A stretch of 64,000 nt of DNA from Diorhabda sublineata (Eukaryota > Arthropoda > Insecta > Coleoptera > Chrysomelidae), in assembly GCF_026230105.1 (NCBI RefSeq), contig NC_079483.1, positions 16,733,312 to 16,797,311 of the forward strand, read 5' to 3'. Each line of letters starts with the position of its first letter. Position 1 is the first letter of the stretch. The notes under the pieces are model-generated. The model was not told the origin of the DNA and ran no database searches. It worked only from the letters and a program-made list of their open reading frames with translations. Made by a program: the position numbers and the translations under genes. Shown in pieces: positions 36,045-48,462 of the stretch.

Positions 36045-36640
36045 ATATTATTCCTCAAAATTAAAGCTTATAGATGTGATAACATTTTCTTCTGATGAAA
36101 ATCTCGTTGTCCTCTCTTTTTCTTCAAATGCGATCGGTGTTTTGCAATTCCTCCCTTTACTTCATCAAGCCATGATGCTTTCTTGTTGTTGTTTTACTTT
36201 TTTGAAGATATTCGATGAACCCAAACCTATCATTATCCCAAAAAACGGTCGTCATCACTGTTGATGACCTTTTTCGGAGCAGGTACGACCTTTGCAATCC
36301 ACTATAATGACTGTTATTTCGTTTCAAGAATGTAGTCGTGGATCCAAATTTCATCTACAGTTATGAATCGACACATTCGCTTGAACTGCGATAATAAGTC
36401 GTGGATAATGTTCATTTGAGTGCGCTTTTAGTTCAAAGTAAGCAAACGCAGCACCCAGCGTATTATTACTCACTCTTCATATAACAAATGCATTGTTTGA
36501 TACGCCTATAACTTTTCTATCTCTTTAATCTGAATTCATCAGTCGGTCAATATCATTTGGTGGAAGTTTTCGATGATATCGCTGGTTGTCACAGTTTTTT
36601 GGCGTCCCGAATGTTTGCCCAAATTTTATTGCCTTTCAAA
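36045..36640 (-). pseudogene. Second mariner, opposite strand, abutting the first
   Basis: Minus-strand translation from 36,640: FGTPKTVTTSDIIENFHQMI, IKEIEKVIGVSNNAFVI, TVDEIWIHDYILETK (first catalytic Asp), WIAKVVPAPKKV, then MTTVFWDNDRFGFIEYLQKS. It ends near FHQKKMLSHL, the FHQDNAPxH block with the second Asp lost. It belongs to the same subfamily as the plus-strand copy at 35,450. The two run towards each other and both are truncated at about 36,040. Confidence 0.85.
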
Positions 36641-36989
36641 TCAATATTTGATATTTTCTAAAAAATTTTCAACGACTTGTTGTTAACCCGAAACTAAGCT
36701 TCCAAAGTGGTTGGAAGAATCTCTTAACGTATTCGTAAATATATTTCCAAGTAGAGGTCGGAAACTTTTCCTACAAATCTCGTATTAATATATGATATAG
36801 AAACTAGAGTTGACAACGAAAGAAAGACAAACACCCTTGGAGCAACTGAGATGAAAATTCTGAATAAAAAAGTTTCGGTTTGAGAGAAACAGAAAACCCC
36901 ATACATAAAGCATGAATTTGAGAACTTTAAAGGAGAAAAGCTCGGAATGAGTATGTGGACAATGGATAGAGATAAGACGCTTTTTATGT

Positions 36990-37252
36990 AGATGTTAAAA
37001 ATGCTGGATGGAATTATCCAAATAGAGCTGACTTATAGAATATACAAAGAAAAAAATGGAAGAATCAAGAAGTTTAGTTTTGAAGATCAAGTGTTTGTAA
37101 TGGCGAATCTATTGAGTCCCGTTTCCTCACAGATTTGGAATCGAGATTCTGTCCAATATTGTGATGGTAAAACAGCCTTGCTCCATCTGGGTGGAACTTC
37201 CTGGTGTAGTAAAAACTTTTCTTATAGTTTTTTCAACATTATGTTAGAATAG
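36990..37252 (+). other. Open frame, possibly the tail of an LTR-retrotransposon integrase
   Basis: 86 codons from about 36,992. NGRIKKFSFEDQVFVMANLL has the look of the basic KFxVGDxVLVxxxxLS segment at the end of some gypsy-type integrases, but the rest (VSSQIWNRDSVQY...) does not extend the match. It may be a chance frame. Confidence 0.25.
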
Positions 37253-37476
37253 TGTTAATGATAATTGACAAACATCATACAATGATACAGTTTTTGATTT
37301 TGTAGTAATTATTGCACAAATATCAACTTTTTTCGAATATTACCCCTTTCTAAGATTTTCTAGTATCCAGCAGAAGCAAATAATTCAACTACAGCTTATG
37401 AGCTTATCATAATGAGTGAAATATTTGAAAAAAAGTTTGTTAACGTAAAAAGATCTGCATCAATATATAGTTATAA

Positions 37477-37719
37477 TTATAAGAGAAATAAATCAATTTT
37501 TGGGTTGTCCCTAAGTTTTGGAAAAGAACAGATATCATTGTAACGAAAACTGATGATATCAAAGTAAGAGGAATCGTCTTTGAATAGATAAGTTTCTGGA
37601 TCGAATCTGTCACTAAGTCTTTCTGTCAATTCACTCTTTTTACCGGACGTTTCCAACTCACGGTTCTCTAGTTCGGCTTTCAGTTCCATCAATTTCAGAT
37701 CACTTGGTCTCTTTGCCAT
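37477..37719 (-). CDS. Small SAP-domain protein (80 aa) or first exon
   Basis: The ATG at 37,719 has a favourable context (ACCCAATGG). It opens MAKRPSDLKLMELKAELENR followed by ELETSGKKSELTERLSDRF. That is a full SAP motif, a helix-extended loop-helix DNA-binding fold of about 35 residues, with the expected L..L...L..R.L.TSG.K.EL..RL pattern. The remaining ~40 residues (FDPETYLFKDDSSYFDIISF...) are acidic and aromatic and match nothing known to me. They may be intron read-through, so the true protein may be longer. SAP domains occur in chromatin and RNA-processing proteins, and SAP-containing first ORFs also occur in some insect retroelements, so host or element origin is open. A TATA-like AGGTATATAA (37,821-37,830) lies about 100 bp upstream. 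Confidence 0.6.
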   Translation of the reverse strand: MAKRPSDLKLMELKAELENRELETSGKKSELTERLSDRFDPETYLFKDDSSYFDIISFRYNDICSFPKLRDNPKIDLFLL

Positions 37720-37820
37720 TGGGTGAATCAATAAACACTGTTTCCTACGTCCTTAATCTATTTACACACTATACAATACACTCACTTATAAATATCACTC
37801 ATTGCGTTCACACAAATCAT

Positions 37821-37830
37821 TTATATACCT
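37821..37830 (-). promoter_or_regulatory. TATA-like box upstream of the SAP ORF
   Basis: AGGTATATAA on the minus strand, 102 bp before the ATG at 37,719. Spacing allows a short 5' UTR. It is weak by itself in AT-rich DNA. Confidence 0.3.
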
Positions 37831-38559
37831 AAATAAAATTCTACAAAGTTCTAGAGCAAAAAGATACAAAAGGAATAAATAAATAGACTTTCCTATAAAT
37901 TATTTAGGAGAAATAATGTAAATAAATTGCCAGCTACTAAAAAATTATATACAAATAAACATCAAACGAGCCTTTTATTAAAAATGTGAAAGACGATGCC
38001 TGAAAAGCGCCGCGCGAATTCGCCGCATTCTTAAAATTCCATAGTTGCCGGACGGGGCCAGCTTCAGAACCATTTTACGAACTTGTTCATAACATTATAA
38101 TGATTCTAAAAATATCAAAATCTGCAAAGTAATTTTATGTAGATTCTAACTGACTTCTTACAATGATCTATATTAAAATCAACCCTTTGCTGTAGCTTCC
38201 ATAAATATCCGCTCAATTACCACAATCTTTTAGGCGACACACGTCCCACAAAACAATTCAAAATATTTTGTGAGAAAATTAAATAATACATTTCCCTTAA
38301 CCTCGTTATTCAGGTGTGTTGCGAGGAATATGTTACGGCATTCCCAAGGGAAATGCGAACAATGTTAAAATCTTCTACGTGTGAACATTTTTACAAGACT
38401 TTTATATCTAGTTGTCGACTTCAGAGCTTCATACATCTTCTAAAAAAATAAACAATGAGCAAATTTAATACAATTTTTATTTGGAGTCAATCTAGTTATA
38501 ATATCGATTAATAAGTGACCGATTTGAAGGATAGAGATTACATCTAAACATATTTTCAT

Positions 38560-39070
38560 ATATATGCCACATTTTACAGTACACCCTATCATTCAGAATA
38601 TTTATGACTCCATTGACCACCTTGCAAGCTCTAGCGTTGTCATTACTTTAATCTGGATATCGTCTAACGCTGGAATACATGGAAGTGAACTTTCAGATCA
38701 AGCTCCAAGTTCCATACGCGACCGATGGGCAAACCATTGGACAAGTTGCAACACCAAGCTACATGAAATTCAAGGGTCCATCGACTTCAGAAACCTAACT
38801 TCCATCGGTCATAGAGGCTCAGTTGTTGCTCGCAGACTACGAATCGGGCAGACTCGACTGACTCGTGGACATTTAATGGCCGCTTATGATCCTCCCAAAT
38901 GTCAGCACTGGAAAATACCACTTACAATCAACCGCATACTAATAATTTGTTCATAGTATTCCAATAAACGCCGTATCCACCAGTTAGGAAATTCGCTCCA
39001 AGAAAGTCTTGATAATGCTGAACAATTACCAAGCCTAATTCATTCATTTAAGAGACATTAATCTATATAA
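38560..39070 (+). pseudogene. LINE RNase H domain and C-terminal tail
   Basis: The frame at 38,564-38,956 reads HPIIQNIYDSIDHLASSSVV, then TLIWISSNAGIHGSELSDQA. This is the RNase H block xFxWVPSHxGIxGNExADxxA, with Pro-Ser-His replaced by Ser-Ser-Asn-Ala. It goes on to RRLRIGQTRLTRGHLM and DPPKCQHWKIPLTINRIL (C-x2-H/C type end, DPPxCxxCxxPLTVxHIL). After a frame change come NSLQESLDNAEQLPSLIHSF and KRH. This is the 3' end of a jockey- or I-type non-LTR element. The RNase H active-site Asp lies upstream and is not visible, and the catalytic His is gone. Confidence 0.85.
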
Positions 39071-39789
39071 TGAAATTGTACCAGAATTGTACCAGAACTA
39101 TACCATTTGTCATTGACCTCAGTTGTCGAGATACGTTAATTAAAAAAATCAATAGTTTGTTGGAAATGTTTAAAGTGATCAACTCATTGCCACCTGCACG
39201 CTACATGCATTATTTTGGTTCATTTCCAGGACAATCAACCAGCAAGGACGACTTTAAACCTGGCCGTACAAGCACTGATGATGTTCAATCATCATAACGT
39301 CTAATAAAGACAGTAAAACCAAAGAACTTGAAGAAATTTTGCTTTAAAGCCACAAAATAGTATTTAAAGAGATAGTAGACATTATGAAGATATTAAAATG
39401 TACCTCTACCAACCGGATGACATTGTGAATACTTTTGCTGATTATTTTCATTCAAAATATATCACCTTTTCGATTCCTGATTGTGAAAATATTGTGGAAA
39501 GTTTCATACAAATGAAACATATATTATAAAAAAAAACTGATGAACTAAGTTTCTATTTGACATTCAACAGCTTATTGCTTTTCCAATAATTGTTCAAACT
39601 AGCGCTTTCTAAGACTGAACCCGCATATTCGTAGCACTAAGCCAATCAAATACCAATTTCAATACAATAAAGAAGAAAACAAAATATGAAATAGATAAAA
39701 ATTGGAATTGAATTAGAAGAAATATATAAAAACAAAAGAACTAAAATGAATTTTTATACAGAGTTTCTCCGAACTAACAAATTTATTTC
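39071..39789. other. Unassigned DNA
   Basis: A 75-codon plus-strand frame at 39,070-39,297 was noted. It may be the 3' UTR of the LINE before it. Nothing else is visible. Confidence 0.35.
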
Positions 39790-40115
39790 TGCTTAGAGGA
39801 GATGGATTATATAAAGCTGTTGCTTCGAGGCCCTTAAGATTAGATTTCCACAATGATTGCTGATCAATACATTGGGACTTTTTTGTTGTGACGTTTCGTT
39901 TACCAGCTTATAGGTTAACGTTCCTTTAAGGCACCTAATGATTCTCTTAGCTGCTTACCACAAAGTTTTGGTAAGTCTATTCAGGAATGGACTCAGATAT
40001 CCAATTCAAACTGCTACGTCTGGATGACATGTCTGGGAAAGATAGATCAACTCTCTATTTGGTACCTTGATAATATTACTTTCAGGTATTAGTGGTTTTT
40101 CTTCCATATAAATTG
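39790..40115 (-). pseudogene. Copia-type LTR retrotransposon RT C-terminal fragment
   Basis: Minus-strand frame: VPNRELIYLSQTCHPDVAV, stop, IGYLSPFLNRLTKTLW, stop, AAKRIIRCLKGTLTYKLVN. This is the conserved end of the Ty1/copia RT (YRExxGxLxYLxxxxRPDIxxAVxxLSRF and HWxAAKRILRYLKGT). RNase H follows in intact elements but is not recognisable here. No LTRs were identified. Confidence 0.88.
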
Positions 40116-40907
40116 GACTCTATTCGTTTCCATGATTTTGAAGTTGAACTAGTTGAGAGGCCGTTTAACTCCTTACCCTCCTCTTCATAGCTTCTTCGTA
40201 ATTTTTCGGGAGGATACAGTGAAAAACATCAAAATTTTTAAGGTCTACCTTCATGGATCAGTCCTCCTCTTCACTGATGAGGAAACTTTGTCAAAATCTT
40301 CTGGTTCTATTTGATTTTTTTTCCTCTTCCAAGGTTGATTCAAACGCTCGTGTCCTGTTTTTCCAAATTTTTCCTCCCTACTACACTAGAATATGGATGT
40401 ATAAAAAGATTATTAAAAAGTTTGATGAAACATCTCGAACCGAGTACCAAATAGGCATCTCATTATTTAGTGGTAGCAATTTTTTAGATAATTTAAATAA
40501 TTTCCAGCGATTCCTAATTTTCGCTGTTTATTCACGAATTTAATTCTAAAATAAATATTGTGATAAACATTATGATTCGAATACACCCGAAACCTGTAGA
40601 ACAAATACCAACACAGAAATTCCTCATATCTGCGAAACTAACTTCTGGCAGGTATATATATTATATATATGTATTGTTTGTTCCAGAAACTTCACATACG
40701 CTAACTCCTGGGCGTATATTTTCCGCCCTACAAATTTGATAAGGTTAAATTAGGTTCACGACGTTGAAATCGATTATATTTACACAATAACGGTGACATT
40801 AGAGAAAAAAATGCAACGTACCAGATACGTTTCTCTAATCTAACCTCTTCTCATATCTACGCATTGGTATTTATCATCCAGTGAGTATTTTCACTTCCTG
40901 AATCAGT

Positions 40908-41444
40908 CCTTGATGTTAGTTTTAGACATTGTCTACAGTGCATTCGACTGGGTGTTTTTTGAGCTACAATTTCAATTTTTAATTTGGGTGAGAATCAGTT
41001 CTGGATGTTAGTTTTAGACATTGTCTACAGTGCATTCGACTGGGTGTTTTTTGAGCTACAATTTCAATTTTTAATTTGGGTGAGAATCAGTTCCGGATGT
41101 TAGTTTTAGACATTGTCTACAGTGCATTCGACTGGGTGTTTTTTGAGCTACAATTTCAATTTTTAATTTGGGTGAGAATCAGTTCTGGATGTTAGTTTTA
41201 GACATTGTCTACAGTGCATTCGACTGGGTGTTTTTTGAGCTACAATTTCAATTTTTAATTTGGGTGAGAATCAGTTCCGGATGTTAGTTTTAGACATTGT
41301 CTACAGTGCATTCGACTGGGTGTTTTTTGAGCTACAATTTCAATTTTTAATTTGGGTGAGAATCAGTTCTGGATGTTAGTTTTAGACATTGTCTACAGTG
41401 CATTCGACTGGGTGTTTTTTGAGCTACAATTTCAATTTTTAATT
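40908..41444. repeat. Tandem array, six 92-bp units, alternating variants
   Basis: Unit starts (C[T/C]GGATGTTAGTTTTAGAC) fall at 40,909, 41,001, 41,093, 41,185, 41,277 and 41,369, exactly 92 bp apart. The units are virtually identical except for one site that alternates: TTCTGG, TTCCGG, TTCTGG, TTCCGG, TTCTGG in units 2-6. Unit 1 is diverged at its start (CCTTGATG). Confidence 0.97.
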
Positions 41445-42845
41445 TATTTAATTTAATTAATTCAGGCATTGGTGTGTGTTTTTTCAACTTAGGTAAAAAC
41501 TAAAAGTCGTAGAGAGCTACATCGGGACTGTACGAAGGCTGACGAAGCTGTACGACTTAGTGCTTTGGTTTGACTTTGTTTTGATTGTTTGAGAAGATAT
41601 TTTCAATACTTTAATGTAGGCTTAATATTTTTTGAACAAACCTCGTATCGAGCGATGCGTTTAAACTATCGATGTCATTTTAAATTTTTAAAATTTACAC
41701 TGCACGCGAGTTTTATTGGAAAAAATTGTCCCATATACTATCGCCAGTCAACTCATTTTATATCAAACTTTATTGATGAATTTTGTACTTTATAGTTCGA
41801 CGTTAAGTTTATTTGGAATAGAATAGAAGTTGTAGTTGGCTCAAAATGTAAAATCGTTATAGAAAGATTGTTGTCTACATCGAGTTCTTAAATTACATCG
41901 TAAATTTGTTTCCAATACGAACGTTACAGGAATCAGTGAAAAATTTATGAGTGAAGTAACAATATTTTTTCAAAATATCATTCAAAATACCAGATGTAAC
42001 CAAAAAGCGTGGCCAATTAATTTCCTTCGAAGTCATTTTGAATGAACCAATTAAAGAAAACATCGATGAGAATGATTAAGTTAGTTATTATGAGAAAGAA
42101 AGAAGAAACAACCAAAACAAAAATTGAAAACACCACGAATACATTTAGAAAAGAAAATATATAAATTGGGGGAGATAGAAAAGATAAGAGACAGTGAAAG
42201 ATATAGGTACAAGAGTTACCGAATATATATTTATAAAAGTGAAAAGAATAAGAAGAATTTTTTATTGATCAATCAATTTAGCATTGAAGAAGTTACAAAT
42301 ATAAATCGGAAATAAGACAAAATAATAATTTGAGTATAAAATGCAAAACTGGAGAGTTAAATAATTATAGAATTTTATCATCATTTATCATATAATTTAT
42401 ATCATTCTCCAAAATTAGAAGCTACAGAGATATTTAAATTAGATATACAATCAAGAATCAAAAACGAAAAGAAGGTTCATTTTTAAAATGAACGAATACT
42501 AGGCAATTGACAGTCGATGTAATAGTAAGATTTCCTAGTTGATTTATATTGTAATGATCTAGTTAACGATGTTGATGACGTAACAGTTAATCGAATGAAT
42601 TCTACATCGTTAGTGTAAAATGTTACATTGTCAGCGTCTAGATTAAAAAACATTATTCAAAATTAAAAGAAATATATTGTTTTGTACGGTTCAACTTGAA
42701 ATGCCGAAATATTCTTGTAAATACTCAATATACATCAGATAATATAAATATAAAAAAAGTAGTACACTTAAACAACAAGAAATAATCAAATATCTCGTTA
42801 TATAACTAAAAACAATTAAAGGGAAAAAGATAATAAACAAAACGG
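41445..42845. other. Unassigned AT-rich DNA
   Basis: Lysine-rich short frames (for example 42,124-42,315) follow from the base composition. No feature supported. Confidence 0.4.
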
Positions 42846-43900
42846 ATGTTGGAAAAGTATTGTGGTTGACTTCCAAAAACCAGAAGAGAAACGTCGACTG
42901 GATAGCAGTCGAGGAGATGCTATTAAGTATTGATCCGATACAGTTTGATGATTTCACAATAAAGGGAATCACTGACGTAATCAAAAAATGGGAAGCACCG
43001 GGAATTGATTATATTCAAAACTGTAGCCATTCAATTTTCTCATCTCCTAAAGAACTCAGAAGATTTCATAACATTTCTATCACTGGGTACCACTAATTTG
43101 CTCCCAAAGAGCTCCTAGATTGATAATCCCACTCAGAACAGACCTATCACGTGCTTTCTCACTTACAGCTTGTATCACTGATAGAAAATTACATCTTAGC
43201 GGAAGAACAGAAAGATTGCAGAAGGTATCACCAAGGGAGCAAATAACAACTTTCTGTGGACTCGGCTAGCACAGAAAGATCGCCGGAATATACACACTAC
43301 ATTCGTAGATTACAAGAGAACATTTGATAGTGTACTTCTTGTCTTGTACATTTACAGAGTCCGTCCAACTACTGCAAACTTTCTTTCAACAATGATGATA
43401 GGATACCAAACCAAACCTACATCTGCAAATGTCTCCAACTTCCTTCAGTACTGATACCCATTCGTAGTGGTGACTCCTTGAGTCCTCCGTGGTTCTGTCT
43501 TGCGATGAATCTCCTATTTACCATGCTCAATTATTCAAGGTACGAATTCGACATTAAAGCTAACAGAAACACCAACCGTAGCATCTCCCATCTTCTCTAC
43601 AAGGACGATATCATACGCAGCAAATGAGCGTCAAATCAATCGCTTTCTAAATATATCAGTTTGGATTGTCTAAGTACAAGATTCTACATATCGAGAAAAG
43701 CATTGTCATGAACGGAAATGTTCAATTGCACAACGGAGATGTCTTACAGGCGATCAAAAACGAAGAAACCTACAAATACCTGGGATTTCAACAGACTGAG
43801 TTGTTGCACCACAAGCAGGCAAAATCTAGAATCCAAAATCAATCCTAACCAAAAGAGTAAAGTCACCGAATTATTCTGGAAGACTCAAGTGGACGAAGAC
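42846..43900 (+). pseudogene. Non-LTR reverse transcriptase, scrambled by indels
   Basis: In order: ITDVIKKWEAPGIDYIQNC (KWxxPGxDxIQNxW block), a second broken stretch, SGDSLSPPWFCLAMNLLFTM (GDSLSPxxFxxAxxPL), SISHLLYKDDI (catalytic LLYMDD with Met to Lys), then FGLSKYKILHIEKS and NEETYKYLGFQQTELLHHKQ (FGLxKC, YKYLGIxQ). The order fits an RT family common in insects whose members read HLLYMDDLK and YKYLGIxQ. The clade is not certain. Multiple stops, two larger deletions and the changed catalytic motif show it is dead. Confidence 0.85.
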
Positions 43901-44039
43901 ATAACTAGAGGTTAACACGAACAATAATGACGAAGAACAACAACCACCACCCGAAGACATCCACTATTACAACAACATTACTCCGAAAAGAGAGCGGGAG
44001 ATGATTGATCGAACTCAAAACGGATTGAGACCAAGAAGA

Positions 44040-44290
44040 AGGCCTCCTCATAATATAACAACCAGAAGAGACATCTAGAGGATAATATTACCTATCATTA
44101 TGGATCTTAAGAAAGCTTTTGATAAAGTTCTTAGAAGGAAAGAATGGAAAAACGAATGAGAAGGAAATAGAAGATATGTGTTTCTATGGCCAGTAAAAAA
44201 GGATAGAAAATATAAAGTTAGTTCTTGTTTACTGTTGGTGACGTGCGGGGTGAGGTGAATTTGATCAACTGTATGTGTGTACATAAAAAA
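44040..44290 (+). pseudogene. Second short RT fragment
   Basis: IMDLKKAFDKVLRRKEWKN matches the RT block (D)LxKAFDxVPRxxLW, with the first catalytic Asp in MDLKKAFD. Later VTCGVR resembles the start of GVRQGDxLSP before a stop. It is separate from the preceding LINE because the order of blocks starts again. Confidence 0.6.
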
Positions 44291-46095
44291 GTGATGCTTC
44301 TACATTTCATACAAAATATAATTTACGTCTTATTCACAACCCAGATATGAGAGATATATTAAATTTTATTTGTTGTTTGAGGACCTCAAGATAGATAAAA
44401 GGATAAACAGTAACGTTATTGTGAAGGAAAACATAATTTTAACTGTTAGTAATGTGATACTGGTGTGGCTTTCAGAGCACGAACACGATGTTTTCAAAAA
44501 CAAACATCAAAACATACGTCGGAATACAAATAGGAATTTTTCGCCGCTGAATTTCAATAAAACGCTCTCCAAATAAACTGAAAATACAGAAACCCATTAC
44601 CACTCACATTTCTTATAGCTCGTGATACCACAATAGACCAACAAGTTTGAAGTTGTTGCCAGACACCCCAACCGCGACTTTCGTTGCGTGTGAGAGATTT
44701 TTTTAACGCCCGTAAGCCATTTGTGAAAGCTCGATGTGTGTTGATGACTTTTTACGGATTTTCTTTCTTTTTTAAGACGCTCTATATTTTCATGTAAGCT
44801 CGAGACGATCTGATATAATATTTATAAAAGAATATCTCTTGAAAAGGAGCTTTCAAATTTTTTATAACTCCATCCTATATTCTCTTCTCTCTAGGAGACG
44901 AATAGAAGTTACCACGAATTATATCTTGAAAATATCAAATCAACCCACAAGAAGACAATTTTAAAGAATTCTAAGAACCACTCTGGATCCCTGGTTCTTC
45001 TGGAGGACAATTATGAGCGATATTTAGGGTGGGGATATTTATCTATAATTCTACTTTGAACTTAGAAAAGAATTATTATTATACCTTCAACTGAATATTG
45101 AATTATAAAACGTAAATAGACGAGTAAAATGTTCCTGCCTGTAAGGGAGTTTGGTTTAAACAGGGTACCAGACGTAAACTGAGTTCTTTTTGTACCCCAT
45201 TCGTCTATTAGAACTTTGTGCTACCTTTTGTTGTATTACTTCTAACCCCCTTCTTGAGTAGCTTTATCAACTGATTTCAGTTTTTCTTTACATGTTTTTC
45301 GGTTGTGCGAATGATCCACAGCAACCCCTTTCGTGTCTACTCGATAAATAGAAAATTTATTCACTCTAGTTAATTTAGCAATTCTTCATTAGCTTATAAT
45401 TTAAAAGAACGCCATATTCCTATTTACATAATGAAAGTTATGAATTAAATTAATCTCACCAAGCCACGCCAATGCTTATCGCAGACTTTCTGGCAGGTAT
45501 ATTTCGAAGAAATTGTATACATACAGCTTCGGCCAGCAGAAATGCTTTTATGTTTACGATTCGATGTTTTCATTGGTAAATAGTGGAGATGATCAGTCCA
45601 CGTGGACTGACGGTTTGTTAGATGTTTAGCGGAGTAAATATTATTTTTAATTTTTTAATTTGGTATGAGTACCGTGCGTATTTATGAAATATTGATTGTT
45701 CCTCTCATAACTGTCTTCTGCATCTGATATCGGAAGAACTATAAATAAGAGATAGAGTGGTTGATAAAATTATTTTAATCAACAGATGATCCTGTTTATT
45801 TATGACTGTTTAAAGGTAAGCTCTACGGTTAATAGTAGATTTTATAGAAACCGTATACTTTCTTACAACACAAAATAAATTGAGCCCGTAACATAATATA
45901 GGGGTAAATAAAAAATCACTTGAAATTAAACAGTTTTTTATTTATTAACAAAAAAATCCAATTTTTAATTATACTTCTTTGAAACATTAAACAAAAATGA
46001 AAAAAAAAGATTCTACGTTTGATTTTACCGAACTCCTTTAATGATTGGTTCGTAATTTATCTTACATGCTATATCTGCTTCGATAAAACTGCTGA
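44291..46095. other. Unassigned DNA
   Basis: A patch at 44,640-44,770 is richer in CG dinucleotides than its surroundings. Otherwise nothing. Confidence 0.35.
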
Positions 46096-47065
46096 AAGTC
46101 TTTATTGATCCATAGTATTTCTTAAAAATTTTTTTTAATTACTTTTAATTTTGGAAAGCTTCTTTCAGCGAAAGCAGTACTTGCAGGTATTGTTAAAAAA
46201 ATTCTAAAGACAATGTTAATATTTGGGTAAATTTCTTTCAAATCGGTTTCTATGATATATTGGAGCAGATGTGTCACGTCTCTAATAGAATTGGAAAATT
46301 TGGGATCATATTTTGTAACTCCTCATAAAACTCATAAGGTTGGAAGTTACTGCTCTCACCTGCTAGCAGGACTGTGTGTTAATCCTGACAGTTTTCCAGT
46401 ATTTCATCTTTTGGAATTTTTTTTAACTTTTTTAAGTTATAGAGAACCAAAATTTTCAAAAAGAGAAAGCCACAATATTGAAAATGTTGATTTAAAGACC
46501 TAAATCTCACAGAATCAATCATAGTGTTTAATAACTCTGTTTCATACCGGTTTTTAACAGTCTCTTTAGGTTGATCGCTGCCATCATAATCAAAAATCCT
46601 TTCCTTTTTGGCTACTCTTTAATTTTCAAAATCTTTCGGCAAATCATAACTGCTTTTCTCAAAAAACTGACGAGTGTCAGAAAGCATTTTTCGAATCCAG
46701 TTTGTCCATAATCACAAAATGTACGCAAATGTTCAAGAGTAATGCTTAAATGGACTTGTACAGATTGCCATAATTTGCTTATGGTATTGACACGCGTTAA
46801 TAACTCATACGATAAATTCCAAACTAAACATTTCGTTTAAAACGGAATCGCAATCACCGCTTTCCCATCTTATGTCTGATAAAGGCTTCATAATAAGCTT
46901 TAATTTATCTTTGATTATTTTTCAGCGTTTACTGGACCTGTAAAATATGAACGCATAATATACAGTAATTACGGAGACATTGGTATCCAAAGATTTTCTA
47001 ATGACGTCGTGTACTTTTAGTACAGCGAGGTCGTTGGCGGTGGCCCACTCCTTACGCCGCCTCTG
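46096..47065 (-). pseudogene. hAT-superfamily transposase remnant (ZMYM1/DUF4371-like) with one TIR
   Basis: The right edge reads, on the minus strand, CAGAGGCGGCGTAAGGAGTG, a hAT-like terminus. Inward, the minus-strand translation gives IKDKLKLIMKPLSDIRWESG (hAT LxxLSxTRWxxR) and weak pieces across the middle. Near 46,230-46,150 it has LTIPASTAFAERSFPKLKVI, the hAT dimerisation block (LTIPVTxxxxERSFSxLKxIK). Stops and shifts are frequent. The left TIR was not found. The family resembles zinc-finger MYM-type-1-like hAT proteins of insects. Confidence 0.8.
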
Positions 47066-48462
47066 TTTAAAATGAATTAATTCTAATTCCTTTACTATAA
47101 ATTAAGGATAACAAAGAAAATAGAATATAAAAAGTGATGTGTATGCGTTTAACTAGACTAAAAACAAAAACTTCTGGTCGAACGAACGCACAAACAAGGT
47201 TGAAAATATTGAAAAATAGATTAAAATCCGCTACCGCCGCCGCGTCGTACCGTCACGGTTGTGCTTAACGTCGTCACAGTATCGGCATGAGAGAAACATG
47301 TTAGTTACGCATACATACACGAGTTCAAAGGACTCGATGGAATCTAATTAACCCCTTAATATGAAGACCTGTAATTTCAAACTCTATCCCAACACTGGTT
47401 GGTTTGTAATATAATGCCACTACATGTAGATACTGTTTTTGTGGTTATAGTTTAAAGGGGGTTCGTTTTTCAAGGTGAGATAAATAATATCAAAATGCTT
47501 AGGGCGTGGAACGGAAAAACAATTAAAACATTATTTTATTTGTATTTGTTAGCATTTATATGTTATTCAAACCATGATTCTTTTCAAAATTAAATCAAAA
47601 CATAACACAGTTCATTCAATATTTGATCCTTTCACATTGTATCCTCAATTTTTGGCTCTAAGCATCAAAATTGCCGAAAATATTGCGCTCTACAAATAGA
47701 TTTTCAAGAGAAAACATTTTTCACCACTAATTTTTCCAAAGTTAATGAATTATCGGTAAAAAAAATGGTATAAATTAAAATGATTATTTATGGAAATATA
47801 GTAGAAGTGTTTCTGAAAAAGAATGTAAGATTTTAAATTTTGAAAATTCACCATTGCAGCAGAGAGAACTGAATTTATACAGTGTGTCTACTTAAGTTGG
47901 AACTATATGGAAAACTTTTTTATTAGCGGTTTTATGAAAAAAAGTTATTCTTGATTAAAAGTTCTGTATGGTCCAAAAGTTAAAATGCGACAATCAGATA
48001 TCAATTTTTTAAAGCAGTATACGATGTATGTCAAAAAATGTTAATTTTTTGCTACAGTGTAGAAGTATTTTTACAATTTAGAAAAATGTTAGAAAGTAAA
48101 GTTATTTTGAATTAAAAATTATATTCAAATATGCAATTACAGCCATTTATTATGAAAATTCAGGTTTTGTGATTATTTACTAATCATTCCGTATTAATTA
48201 TTCTGGCGGTACAAAAATTTTAAATAAATTTAAGGCTTGCGAATGAAGACACTAAATTTGAAGTGATGCTTTCTGGTAGTGATATTGATTCATTCTATAT
48301 AAAGTAAAAACTTAGTTCTAGCAATTAGAAAATGAAATGAATAGTGGAACCGAGTAACAGCTCTAGAAGCAATTCAGAACAGTCAATTTCATTCGTTACA
48401 AATCTGTGAAGGAATATCAAGAAAGAAAAGTTTGTCTATTTAACGGGCAAACAACAAAATAT
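47066..48462. other. Unassigned DNA
   Basis: CG-rich words at 47,230-47,270 (CCGCTACCGCCGCCGCGTCG) stand out. No gene seen. Confidence 0.35.

Noticed and set aside
46252..46503. 83-codon plus-strand frame
   Set aside because: It is antisense to the hAT transposase remnant, with no independent support.
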